From Diplodia intermedia (taxonomy: Eukaryota; Ascomycota; Dothideomycetes; Botryosphaeriales; Botryosphaeriaceae): a DNA stretch of 64,000 nucleotides. The notes below the pieces were generated by a model. That model did no database searches. It worked only from the letters and a program-made list of their open reading frames with translations, and had not been told where the DNA came from. Each line of letters starts with the position of its first letter. The stretch's first letter is position 1. A program made the position numbers and the translations under genes. The stretch spans positions 206,998 to 270,997 of the forward strand of contig JAKEKT010000048.1 in assembly GCA_021495925.1 (NCBI GenBank), in the 5' to 3' direction. Below, one piece after another: positions 22,853-34,200 of this stretch.

Positions 22853-25469
22853 CCGGGCCTTGCGACCTCGCATTCCCAAGGGCCGCTTGCCCTCAGTCGA
22901 ATTGACGTCTCCAGCTCGCAGCGTGCAGCTGTCGACCAGCGTGTCGGCCGCAGATCCGCCGCCGCAAGCTCACGAGACCCACGAACGTTACGAACCCTAC
23001 ACGACCTCCCTCCAGCAACGCCAGCAGCAGGCTCACCAGTACTATCGCCAACACGAGCCCCTCTCGCGGCCTTCCAGCTCGTCTGGAAGCATCCCCCACA
23101 CCCTCCGTCGCACTCCGGAGCTACAGGACCTCAATCGCCAGGCCACCGCCTCTGCGCCCAGAGACACCGCCCAGGAACATTGGGAGTCCGCCCGCGAGGC
23201 CGCCAACTCACGCAGGAACTCTGCCACTGAGGACGACCCCGACGATCCTCACCCTGCGCTCCGCATCTCGCGGCGCACCCAGGCCGCCATCCTGTACGCG
23301 CTCGAGGAAGCTCTCCGCGGCCCCAACCAATTCTCCCCCGATCTTGCCGAAGAAAACGCGCAGATGTCTGACCTTCTCGGCGGCAACGGCCGCGCAGCCA
23401 ACGGCGGCGCGCGCTCTGCCGCCGGCCCGGTGCCGGTTCAGCAAGCGCCGACGACTATGCGCACCCCACAGCAGATTATGCGGGCGCGCCATGAACGCGA
23501 GACAGCACGCAAGCAGGCCGAGGCTGAGGCAGCGAAAGAACGAGAGGAACAGGTACAACGGGCGCAGCAAGAGGAACAGCGTAGGAAAAACGCCGAGAGA
23601 AGAGCTGCCGCTGCTGGCGTTGCTGGCCAGACCCAGGATTATGGAAGAACCGAGCTTGCACCCGGCAGGACTTCTGCCGAGGCTACGTTCCCAAACTACA
23701 CCACCGCCGCTCCCGGTCCTGGTGAACGGCCCCAGGGCGGTGCTGGAGGTCCGGTCATGTCGCCAGGACGTGGTCAGCCGCAAGACCCTGCAGCGGCTGC
23801 ACGCTCTCGAGGCCCGGCACTGTCACAAGGACAACCACGTGCCGCTCCTCCACAAACTGCACCGGCCTCGACACCCGCTCGCCCCGCACAGTCGGCTGCG
23901 GCACACGCGAGGCAGAATTCCAGCTCTGCCTCGCAGGCCCGCCAAGCTGCATCTGCGGGTCCGTCCAGTACCCAAACGCGGGTAGCGGGAGATGGCCAGG
24001 CACGTGATCCGACAGTCTCTACGTTTCCGCATGCATTCGAGCGCTGGGAACAACTGTCTTCTCACTGGGAGGGCCTCACGTCCTACTGGATCCGCCGTCT
24101 CGAGCAGAACCAAGAGGAGCTTGCTGGTCAGTCGCTTACGCAACAGATGTCGCGTCAGATCACTGATCTTTCCGCGGCGGGCGCCAATCTTTTCCACGCT
24201 GTTGTCGAACTGCAGCGCCTGCGTGCTTCATCCGAGCGTAAATTCCAGCGTTGGTTCTATGAAACCAGGAGTGAGCAGGAGCGCCAGCAGGAGGGACTTG
24301 GTGAGCTGCGGAAGGCTATTGAGGTGGAGCGCGCCGCGCGTGAGGAGGCACTCGAACAACTCCGCGGTGAGAAGCAAAAGAGCATGAAGGCCAACAAGAT
24401 GGTTCAGGAGATGCAACGTGAATTGAGCATCTCCAAAGATGAAGCCAGAAGGGCATGGGAAGAGTTGGGCCGTCGTGAGCAGGAGGAGCGCGAGCGCGTA
24501 GTTTCCCTGCGCGAGGGCCAGCCAACCCTTGTCGGCGGCGTTCAGGTCGTGCCCATGATCCCTGGAATGAGTCGACATGGAAGCATCTCCCAGAATGTGG
24601 CGCCAGGCGGTGGCCACGGCCACCAACAGCCTACCAACATAGAAGGCGGCTACAGCTACGAAGATCCGCAGTCCCCTACAGATACCGATCCGTTCACCGA
24701 GCCGTCTCGGCTGCATCGCGAGCCCGATGTACCATCGCTAGCTCAGGGAACTTACCAGCCAGCCCAGCCAAATGTTTCGCAGGGCCCCAGTAGCGCGGCA
24801 GCTAGGGCTGCGATGCCGACCAACATGTCACCGGCGCCACTCCAGCCGCACACGTATACTCCCGGTAGCACTGCGGCTGGCCTGCCCTCGCCAACCGCAG
24901 CGCCGGCAGGCGACTTCTACCAACATGATGGAAGCTTCCTACCTGGCGGACGCACACCAACCAGTGGTGTGATGAGCCCTCCAGGCGGAGAACGGTCTTA
25001 CGTGCCTTCCTCAGTCGGAGACACAAGCTCCATTGGAGGCGAAGACGATTGGCTCGTCGACCAAGACGGCAACTACATCCACGACAATCACGGCCGGCGC
25101 ATCCCCGCACGGTACCGCGAATCGGGTGCCACTTATGGTCATGGACGCTCGCGTTCCCAGCAGAGTGGCGAGGGCAGCGAAGACGACTATGATGTTCATT
25201 CGGACATTGCACGCGAACAGGAGCTGGCACAACGTTACGGCATTCCGTCCACTTCAATGGGGTCTCCCAGTGGAACCAGCACTTCTGGGCCCCACGATCC
25301 GGGCTACGGACCGAGTGTAAGTTCTCCGGACTACAGTGGTGCGGGCTATGGCGAGTGGGCTGGTATGCGCCATCATCACCCGACCCGCCTGAGCGATGTC
25401 CTGGAGGAGGATGAAAGGAGCCGGACGAGTGCAAGCCGCGCGAGCCAAGCCAGCCGAGGCATGTGGTAA
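22853..25469 (+). CDS. Large low-complexity coiled-coil protein, unknown; 5' exon unresolved
   Basis: The reading frame is open from a stop at 22827-22829 through TAA at 25467-25469, about 870 residues. It has no ATG in its first 160 codons, so a 5' exon is expected. One option is ATG 22485 with donor 22539 joined in phase to an AG at 22880; an acceptor at 22852 needs a different upstream exon. The protein is Gln/Ser/Pro-rich, with a Glu/Arg/Gln helix around residues 200-250. A more ordered central part (HAFERWEQLSSHWEGLTSYW) is followed by a coiled coil (EQERQQEGLGELRKAIEVER). A conserved-looking C-terminal motif reads WLVDQDGNYIHDNHGRRIPARY. No enzyme motif is visible. It may be a scaffold or cytoskeletal protein, but I do not recognise it. 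Confidence 0.72.
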
Positions 25470-28331
25470 ATGAAAGGGACAGATATATGTGTGGTATGAG
25501 CAGGGTATGAAGATTAGCTGGCGATGCGGACGAGCGAAGTCAAACAGCAACCTTCGATTCTTGCCTATACATGTTTCTGCACGACAAGAAAAAAATTCCC
25601 CATTCAGTGTTTTTGGTTTTTTTTCTTCTTCTCCTTTCAGGCTCTATACCTCTTAAGTCTGTGTAATCACTTCTCTTTATCTCCTATACTTCAATTCGGT
25701 GTTCGTTGTTGCTTGATACCCTCGGACTCCCTAAGGCTAAGGCCGACCGTTTTTCCTTCCGAGTTCGTCATCGGCATCACTAAGCGTTGAGGGGATTTGC
25801 TTGTTCTTTCGTGTTCTCTTTGACTAGTGAAGGGTCATGGTTTCGTTGATTCGCGTTCTGTGTGTTTTGCTTGTCTGTTTTTGGTTATGGTGGCATTGTA
25901 GCATATTACTTCCCGAGTCCCCCTATCCCGCTGCGAAAAGCTTTGCATGTTGAGGATTTTGCACGTTTTTTTTTTCTCTTCCCCATTCATACGCTCGGCA
26001 TCTGCTCATTGTTCTGGAGATGATTTGATGGAATGCACATGGTCAGAAAGGTGGATATGGAAGACGGTAAATGGTTAATGGATGGATAATTCTTCAATTC
26101 GTGCGTTGCCCGTAAGAAAGGAATAGGCCAAGCAAAAAGCTGTGGAGTATCAGCAAAGCATGATACGCACCGTCAATGCCCCTGGAAGTATTGTTGTTTG
26201 GCCGTTTACTTGCCAATGTAACCATGCTTTACTCGGCTCAGGCTGTGGAAGTCAAGAAGTGATTTGTGGAAATGTTATCGTGTTCGTCTATAGGAAAGTC
26301 AGGCAAATGTCCGCACGATGCCTCGGCTTATTCACCCTTTGCAGCAATATCGTATTACTTACGTCTTTTCGCAACGATTGTTTGACGCTGACAGTGGGAT
26401 ACCAAATGATTTAGATCGTAGTCCTTCGCTCGAACTGAAATTCCTCCGGAACTCTCAGCTTCGGGTAGTGTGTGGAAAGAGACAGCACAACCCGTCACGT
26501 AAGGGGGTTTAAGAGCTGCCATCTTTCCCTAGGGCCGACATCCGACCCAGGCTCAGTCGCTCCAAGAATTACTGCCAGACGAACACAGCGCCCAGTCCCG
26601 GCCGCACGTACTCCTGGACGACTGCAGCAGTAGCGAGAGCGAAGCCTCATCACCGCGTGGGTCATCCCCTCGTTCCGCCTCGCTTATATCCCCAGCGGCA
26701 TGAATACGAGTTGGCAGGTAAGCAACAGGCTAAAAAACGCATCGAGCAGGTGCATCAAAAGGTAATTTCCCAAACTTTCGAATGCGACGTCCGACGTTGA
26801 TACCTTCACGATGCAGAAAAGAGAGCCGTACGTCGTGCTCAACGGCACCGACAGAGGTGTTACAAAGGGTAAGTTCCAGACTTTCGAATGCGACGTGTGA
26901 TATTGATACCTTCGTCTTGCTTAAATGAATAGCTCAAGGCGTCAAAAGGGTAAGTTCCAGACTTTCGAATGCGACGTCCGACGTTGATACCTTCACAATG
27001 CAGAATAGAGAGCCGTACGCCGTGCTCAACGGCACCGACAGAGGTGTTAGAAAGGGCAATTTCCAGACTTTCGAATGCGACGTCTGATATTAGTACCTTC
27101 GTCTTGCTTAAATGCATAGCTCAAGGCGTCAAAGGGGTAATTTCCAGACATTCGAATGCGACGTCTGATATTGATACCTTCGTCTTGCTCCATTGCATAG
27201 CTCAAGGCGTCAAAAGGGTAATTTCCCAGACTTTCAGCTGCGACGTCCAATGTTGGTATGTACCAATATGACGACCGTCCCGCAACGCTCCAGCATCGAC
27301 CGGGGCGTCAAAGGGTAATTTCCCAGACTTTCAGACACGACGTCCGAAGTTGGTACGTACGATGCGTACCGAACTGGGCGACAATGCAGAGAAACCCCGT
27401 GCCATCGTGCTTAAGCATACCGCCGATGCCACATTGGTGTCACTGCGCCCTTCAGCTCGAGCCTGAGCGTACCATGCAGCGACTTGCGACGTCTGAAGTT
27501 GAGCAGCAGAGTGGAAATTAATGCGAACCGGCCTGTGAGCTGGAAAGGAACCGAAGAGTAGACGAAAGGTAACGAGAAGCCCGTTGTCCGAGCGGCGGGT
27601 TCTAGGGCCCACGATCGAGAGAGGGAAAAGGAGAAAACAACACCAGAAGTCTCGGAGAACGGGTGAAACCGAAAAAGGAAAAACAGGAGAAAAACCAGAC
27701 AGAGCTTCTAGCGCTCTCGCGTTGGTTGGGACCGAAATGTTTCAGCCTCTTTTCGTGCCAAACTGTTTGGCTAGCTTGGCGCCCAGGCATTCGGTCCCAA
27801 AGTTGCAACCATGTTTCATTTCGAGCAGGTTCCGAGCGGGTTATGGGTCCGGGGGATCGGGGCTGAAGCCGTGTGTTTCATCGCCAGTTTTTGGCTTATC
27901 GTAGTGATCTCGTGGAGATGTTGAGTGGTATAGGGGTTCTGAGACCTGGAGAAGCTTGCCTGCTGCAGATGCGCCACTGAGACTGGTCGTTGGGGTTATA
28001 CTCCAAAACCGTGACATCAAGACAGGTCGACAGTAAAATGTTATCGGATGACAGAACGATTGTCAATTCGTGTTTTGACTCCCGGCCAAGGATGTCAAGA
28101 ATGCTATGAGGTTCTAATGACGACAAGATGGACAACTATTCCCATCGAATTAAGAGAAGAATGTGGGACGCCTTTCGGATGCACCAACACAACAAAAACC
28201 AAATGCGAAACGCCAAGCCATGCTTCGTGAAATCATGCGAACCTCGTGTACAAGTCGAATAGAGGTCAACGTGCGCGCGCCTGCGCCTGCGCCCTCGATC
28301 GCCATGTCGTCATGAAAACATGCCCCAAAAC
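25470..28331. other. 2.9-kb gene-free region
   Basis: T-rich 3' flank, then AT-richer unique sequence, then a minisatellite array at 26757-27400, then more unique sequence up to the 3' end of the MFS gene. Short ORFs in the array are repetitive by-products of repeat units near multiples of three. No protein-coding gene supported. Confidence 0.5.
26757..27400. repeat. Ordered minisatellite, unit classes A (~107 bp) and B (~81 bp)
   Basis: About seven head-to-tail units start with AAGGGTAA(G/T)TTCC followed by AGACTTTCGAATGCGACGT. The order is A (26757-26864), B (26865-26945), A (26946-27051), B (27052-27131), B-like (27132-27213), then two diverged units (27214-27310 and from 27311). A units carry an insert with AATGCAGAATAGAGAGCCGT and GGCACCGACAGAGGTGTTA; B units carry CGTCTTGCTTAAATGCATAG and CTCAAGGCGTCA. 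The A-B pair of about 187 bp is itself duplicated, so this is a higher-order repeat. Decay increases to the right. Confidence 0.9.
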
Positions 28332-30867
28332 TCAAAACTTCTCCATCATGTTTTTCCGGACCGTCCACATGCGGGCTCTCTTCCCGTAAATGTACATGGG
28401 AATGGTGAAAAATAGGAAGGCGAGCTGAATGCCGCCAACAGCGAGGAAAACGTCCTTGGCACCGTCGGCTTCAAGCCAACGAGTGAAGAATAGGGAGAAG
28501 ACGAAGCCGTGGAACACGTCTAGATAGCATTGTAAGTAATGATGTAAGACGGATTGGTGTTTAAGGATACTTACTCTTCGAAAAATTGAGTGTGACTAGG
28601 GCTTCACCTGCGTACTGGCGATACGAATCGACGCAGAAAGTGATAGAAGTTGTGCTGCCGAGCGAGCAACCGAAACTGATGATACCGAAAAATACAGTGG
28701 GCACTTTTACAATGTTAGCGCGGCTTCAACATCGCATAGTCAGTGTCCAACTTACCGATCCAAGCATCCTTTTCCTCAGCACTCCACCCAAAGCCCATCA
28801 GACCTATCACAGTGCAAATGGTCATTGGGATTGCCATCACCAGGCGGAACTCCGGCTCGTAAACACCATCGTTGCGTCTTGACATCCATCGCACTATAAC
28901 ATCGCTAACCTTGCCAGCAACCGCTGTGCCCAGCACGCCGCCGATAAACGGACTGATGTAAATCAGTCCAGTTTGCAGAGCGGTGAAGTTGTAGGACTCG
29001 CTGTTACGATAGATGTGAGCGACCGACTCAGACAAGACAATCAGCCAACCAATGGAAAGAGAATAGACGACAGTGCTCCAGAGTACGGCAGGGTATGCGA
29101 AGAGTATAAAGGGCCGAGCCATGACGCGGAGCCACTTGTCGCGGGACAAGCGGCCTGAGTAAGGGGCAAGGGTTTGGAGATATGTCTTCTTTGGACCCTG
29201 GCGGAAACGATCGGTATAGTGGCACACTGGCGGGTGTGGTGTCGATGTTCCAGATGCAGCCTCGAGATCAGGACCAAAATGCCCAATCGAAGGCTTCGCC
29301 GAAATGGGTGGTGACATGTGAGGACTGTGCGGAGCCGACAGCGCGGGAGACTTCAGGGCGGAGCGAACGGGCTGGGTAGGTTGCTTTTCATTCACATTGG
29401 CTTCGAGCTGCTTCTCAGCATCTGCGCCGAAGTAATCTTCGCCATGGTCTTCTGCCTTCGATTCAGGCTCTTCCTGGGCTTCCGCGGGCGGTGCAGGGAT
29501 CACCTGGATCTCAGGAGCGTCTTGTGGAGCGTCTTGTTCGGCGTCTCCGGTTTTGGATTCCGCCTTCTCTGCGTCGGCGAAACCGACGTGAGCATTGGGG
29601 TTGTGTCGCTTCCTTGGCCCCATGGAGCCCGGGGTTTCCGGGAGGTGGAGTTTCAGATTCTCGGGCTCGTTGAGCTTCTCGATAACGCCATGCAAGTCTG
29701 GGTGAGATGATCTCGTGGACTTCGCATGGTGGTGGAATAAGTCACCGAGATGCCTAGTTGAGCGACCGGCTGGCGAAGCGGCTCTGGACTTGCGGTGCCT
29801 GCGGCGAGGGCGAGGCGTTCTATCCCAGAAGGTTTCGGGCACGAAGAAGAATAACAAAACGCCACTGAAACCGACAATTATTGCGACGATCCTGGGACAG
29901 AGTTAGTCAATAGCATTAGCGTGAATGGTTAGCTCGAATATTACCAGAAAACCCATCTCCAACCGAGGGATTGAATGATGGCAGCGCTGACCAGGGGGAC
30001 CAAGTTCTTGCCGCTCAAAAGCAGCAACGTGTAAACACCCAAACGGTAGGCGCGCTCATGCAGGAAGAAGATCTCGGCGATTGTCGCAGAGGGGAGACAT
30101 TCCACTGGAGAGACGGCAACACCCTGGACGATGCGAGCTATCAAAAGCGAGACATAGTTGGGCGACAAAGCACACCAAACTGAACTCAAGATAAATAGAA
30201 CGACACCGAAGAGGTAGACAGGCCGTTTGCCGTACAGAATGGCGGTTGGAGAGGCGACGACACTGCCAAGACCCAAACCCAACATGTAGAGACCGGTTGT
30301 GAGGGCGACACTGGCGGTCGAGACGTCGTAGCTTTCGGCAACGTTGTTGAAGCCAGCAGCCAAGATGGGGGTCATGCCACCGCCCAGCAAACAGAAGAAA
30401 CCAAGCGACAGCAGCGCAGCGTCGCGGCGCGCAGGGCGCCAGTTGAGAGGATCGTTGTGGGACTCATCTGGCTGGGGATCCAAGATTATCTGGCCGTCTG
30501 GAGTGCGCTTTTTCTCCGTGCGAGCAGAGGCGGCACTTCGAACAGAGGGAGGAGGGTAGATCGAAGGCAGAGAGGAGGATGAGGTCCTGGCGGGAGCGTT
30601 TCGGAGGCCCAGCGGTTCGTTGCGCTCCTGAACTTTGGACAGCAAGAGAACAGAGCCTGGGCGAACAAGTCAGCGCGAAGTTCAAGCTCGGATGGCGGGG
30701 ATGGACTGACCTGGGACCTCGTCTGTTTCCGTATCGTTCAGAATACCCAAGCTCCACTTCGCGGGCTTCTGCTTCTCATCGTCGTTTTCGGAGGACGACA
30801 CCTGGGCAGACGGGTCCTCGGCGGAGGGTTCCTGACGCGCGCGGCGCGCAGGGAGCCAGCGAACCAT
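28332..30867 (-). CDS. MFS transporter, HOL1-like, with very long central loop
   Basis: Five exons on the minus strand (30711-30867, 29945-30656, 28756-29891, 28575-28703, 28332-28519) give 773 aa; every junction is in phase. The upstream frame before ATG 30867 has only a TTG. After a polar N-terminus come six helices with the MFS pattern: LSLGFFCLLGGGMTPILAA, then ALTTGLYMLGLGLGSVVASP, a loop YGKRPVYLFG and RIVQGVAVSPVECLPSATIAE. After PETFWDRTPRPRRR there is a loop of about 230 residues rich in Glu, Pro and Ser, followed by six more helices. This architecture is that of the DHA1-type HOL1/YCR023C-like proteins (polyamine, ion or drug substrates). The substrate here is not known. Confidence 0.9.
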
Positions 30868-32564
30868 GGCGGCAACGGGGGAGACGGGCGGAAAGGCTGC
30901 AGCAGGAGGAGGGTTGCCTGAGACTGGTGGTTTATAAGGAAGCGAGGATACCGAACCACGGAACAAGGTGCGGTGGGGCTCGACGCAGGGACCAGATAGC
31001 TCTCACAGCGGAGCACCAGGCCAGCAGCGCGATCTCTGGGACTGGCGAGGCGGCGAGGCGGCTGCTTCTCGAGGCTCGGGCGCGGGCATTGCACGGGGCG
31101 GCCATGCGGGCTTCTTGTACGAGGTGTCGGGGCGGTGATTGTTGCGCAAGGTCAGGAAGACCCCTGTCTTCCCCGGGTTTGGTCGTGGAGAACGGCCTCT
31201 GGGCGTGAGACAGGGTGACGTCGTGCGGCGGCGAAGGATGCAGAGATGCCCCGTTGATGGCGCCGGGGTCACACCGGCCACTCGACGCGACCGCAACACC
31301 ACGCCTGCTGCCTCTCCAGCTGCCAGCCGCCTGCTGCCCGGCGGCGGGCTGGCAGCTCCAGGCAGCGCCAGCCAGTCGGAGCCTGCCGCGGCGGGCGGCT
31401 CGCGCGTCGCGGTCTGCTGGTGCGCGGGACGGGCATCACGAGAAGCTTCGCTGCGGGTGTTTCTTTTTGGGTCAGTCGCGACAGCCGCATGCGCCGCCAC
31501 ACCGCCTGCAGCAGCCTACCGTCGATCGCAGACCCTGGCTGGCGCGTGAACAGTCCTCCACGCCTCTACCAGGTAATATTGCATCTGACTGCACGCAAAC
31601 CAAACACCTCGCGCGACGGCTGCCCCACCGATAAGCCAGCCGCCGCCAGCGCCCGGCTCACCCGCGGGCCCCGTCGCATCGTCGCCTCATCGCACGCAGA
31701 CCGCCAAATGGCTCTCTCGCAGATCGTCCCGATACGGCTCGTCTGCTGACCCAACGTCACCCAGCGCTGCCCTGTCTGGTTCGCACTTCACATGCCTGTC
31801 GGCGCCCAATGGCGACCCGGTGCGGTGAGCGAGGCATGAGTTGGTGTGCTTCGATCTGCCATCGCGTGGTCGAGTTCCACTACTTGATATGCATCCTGCC
31901 TGCCACGACCCAATCTTCTGGAACCGCCTCAAAGCTGGGCGCGCCTGCACTTGTGCACTTGCCGGCAACTACCGGTCGCCAAGCTTCCATGGCGGACGAG
32001 CTGGTCGCACGCCATGCCAATCCATACGCCCGCAAGCAAGAGCAGTAAGGGCGTTCGGTGACTAATGGACGAGATAAACGCCGACTGGACGACCGAGAAA
32101 ACGGCCTGTCTCTCTTCGATGTGGGCCGCGACGATCGAGTTGCCGCATTTGTGGCCCTATTGTGGGAAACTGTTACGGTGGACCCCAAAGCAAGAACACG
32201 TCTGTCGCCACGGCCAATCACTGGTACCCACCGCAACACGGGGCTAGCCTTTATGTTCTAGTTGCACAATGAGCGGTGATGGCACAGCTAACCCAATGCA
32301 GAATGTCAAACGATTGCGATATTATTCCACTCGCGACCGCAGCTTAAAAAGAGGGAGGCGTCCATTCTGCTGCCAAAGTTGATCCCATTTGAAGAAAGTT
32401 AGGCTCAACCACCCCCACTTTGCAAGACCCATTCTCCACAGGCTGCTGCTGCGCATATCGGGATTACCCCTTGTCAACTGCCTTCCAATACGCGCCCGGC
32501 ATCCTTGGGGCCTGAAAAGAATGTTTGCATGTGCTCGGTAATACCGACAGAGCCAAGACTAAGC
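30868..32564. other. 1.7-kb intergenic region
   Basis: This is the promoter side of the MFS gene and the 3' side of the small secreted protein gene. Only GC-rich shadow ORFs are seen. A strong imperfect inverted repeat lies at 31307-31366 (see findings). Confidence 0.45.
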
Positions 32565-33178
32565 TTACGCAGGTGCCAAGTTCCTCAAGGCAACAGGGGT
32601 GCTGACGCCATCGTCGATGCTGTCCGAGTTCCACTTCAGAAGGTAAGTCTGGTTCAGGCTATCCATCGGGGTGGCGTAGAACAAGGACTCCATGCCCTTG
32701 CTGCCACTTTGGAACAAAGTCCTTCCGTACAACATGAAGCCGCTGTTGACGTATCCGCTAGCTGAGGAGACTATCTTCGCCGCATCGTAGGCCCCGGAGT
32801 AAGTGTCGATGTACAGGCTCTTGCTATCAGCCCACGTCTTCTCCGTAGGCGTTACCATCACGACACCGGAACTGATCGCAACTAAGGGAATGCTCAGTTC
32901 TCTGTAACTGCTGATTTATTGGGTACTGACTGGTGACATTGGAAGCAACGGACGCGTTTGAAGGAGCACTGCCGATATATGCAAGACCTGTATGCCCCTG
33001 TTAGTTGAGAGTGGTTGTGGGGTTTGAAGAGCGACGAGCCGTCTGCATAAATGAACGGAAGGCCTCCGATGTTCAAGCCGTAGCCGTACAGGCTGTTGGT
33101 CTCGGTGTCAGCCCGCGAGACATGACTCGATGCTGCCGCAAGCGACGAAAGACTGATGCCAATAATACTGATTTTCAT
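32565..33178 (-). CDS. Small secreted protein, 170 aa, unknown
   Basis: Three exons on the minus strand (33040-33178, 32931-32987, 32565-32881). The start is ATG 33178, followed by signal peptide MKISIIGISLSSLAAASS. The mature part contains YGYGLNIGGLPFIYADG, then LAYIGSAPSNASVASNVT, then IAISSGVVMVTPTEKTWADS and a C-terminal beta-rich stretch. The first intron is best read as GC-AG: the exon ends GACG, the intron begins GCTCGTCG and ends CATACAG, with a CTAAC branch site, and gives YADG-LAYIG in frame. The second intron is normal. There are few or no cysteines. The pattern resembles small secreted proteins common in filamentous ascomycetes, function unknown. It lies head to head with the laccase gene. 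Confidence 0.75.
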
Positions 33179-34200
33179 GGTAAATGAGTGATACAGTTGG
33201 AAAGAGACGGGAAGGGAAGGGAGAGAACGGCGACCTAGCAGCCATACAGCGCTCCACACTTACAGATATAGGCGGAACACGCAAAGTCCAAAGTGAAGAC
33301 GACAGGGAAATGAACAGCGGCATCGCTTATCGGAGATCCGAAGATCCTCCACATTGCGTGGCCATGGGGCTAAAATTGGAAGCTAATCTGCCTAGGCCAC
33401 AAGCTACAAACGCCTCGCAAACTTCATCTTCATCAGAGCAGCCTAGCGAAACAGCCGACCAGGCACCACTGACGCGGCCTTCGAGACATTCTGTCAACCG
33501 AACGGCTAGACAAAGTCGACAAAGCGCGAATACGACGCTGTTACTGAGCTTTTACGGCATAGTCCGTCTCTCCCTACTACCTGATGTTTGTTCAGAATAT
33601 ATGTTGGAACCCTGCCTTTTCTCCAGAATATCAGTCAACAGCAAGCCTTCAGTCTCCGAGGGAGGAATATACCACCTGGTAAGGCTGAATGGAGTTTTCA
33701 AGCCACCATATCCATCTCCACCTTCGTGATCTGCCGGCCGAGATGGCTTTTCCCCCCGCAGAAGCGAAAGCCGCGCGTCCCGTCCCGGCTTTCCATTTGC
33801 GTAAAAGAAAGCAACAATGTCCATGTCTGGTAAGCGCAACTGCACGGTGAAGGGGCGGAATCATCCGAGATCGTGTTCTGAAGCTGCCGTCTCCATCCAC
33901 ATGATTTGAGTTCGTACCGGCGGTGCAAACGATGGATCCATTACCATTCTCGCGAGTGTGGCTCGGGCTATGGTGACGCTTGTGACGCTTGGCTCAGGAT
34001 CGAGCCCACGTCAGCTGCGGAACTGGCAGCCCCTGGCGCACTGGATCTGAAGAGAGCGGACTTTAAATGCCTAGGGATGTTAGAACAGACTCTGGGATCC
34101 ATTCAAACATCTTGTTCAATCACTCCTTTACGAGACTTGGTCTCCAGACATTCATTTTGTAAATTTTACTTTTCATTAATTCTCAACATTCATTTTCGTC
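33179..34200. promoter_or_regulatory. Divergent promoter region of small secreted protein and laccase
   Basis: About 1 kb between divergent starts. AT-rich sequence with TTTACTTTTCATTAATTCTC precedes the laccase ATG. No gene seen. Confidence 0.4.

Noticed and set aside
26860..27271. Repeat protein-like ORFs on both strands in the minisatellite
   Set aside because: The apparent 27-residue repeats follow from an 81-bp DNA repeat unit (divisible by three); both strands give such ORFs and the A units break the phase.
25470..28331. Possible transposon in the gene-free region
   Set aside because: No transposase or reverse transcriptase motif, terminal repeats or target-site duplication could be seen; only the minisatellite is supported.
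33950..34020. Possible tRNA B-box (GGATCGAGCCC)
   Set aside because: No matching A-box or acceptor/anticodon stems could be found around it.
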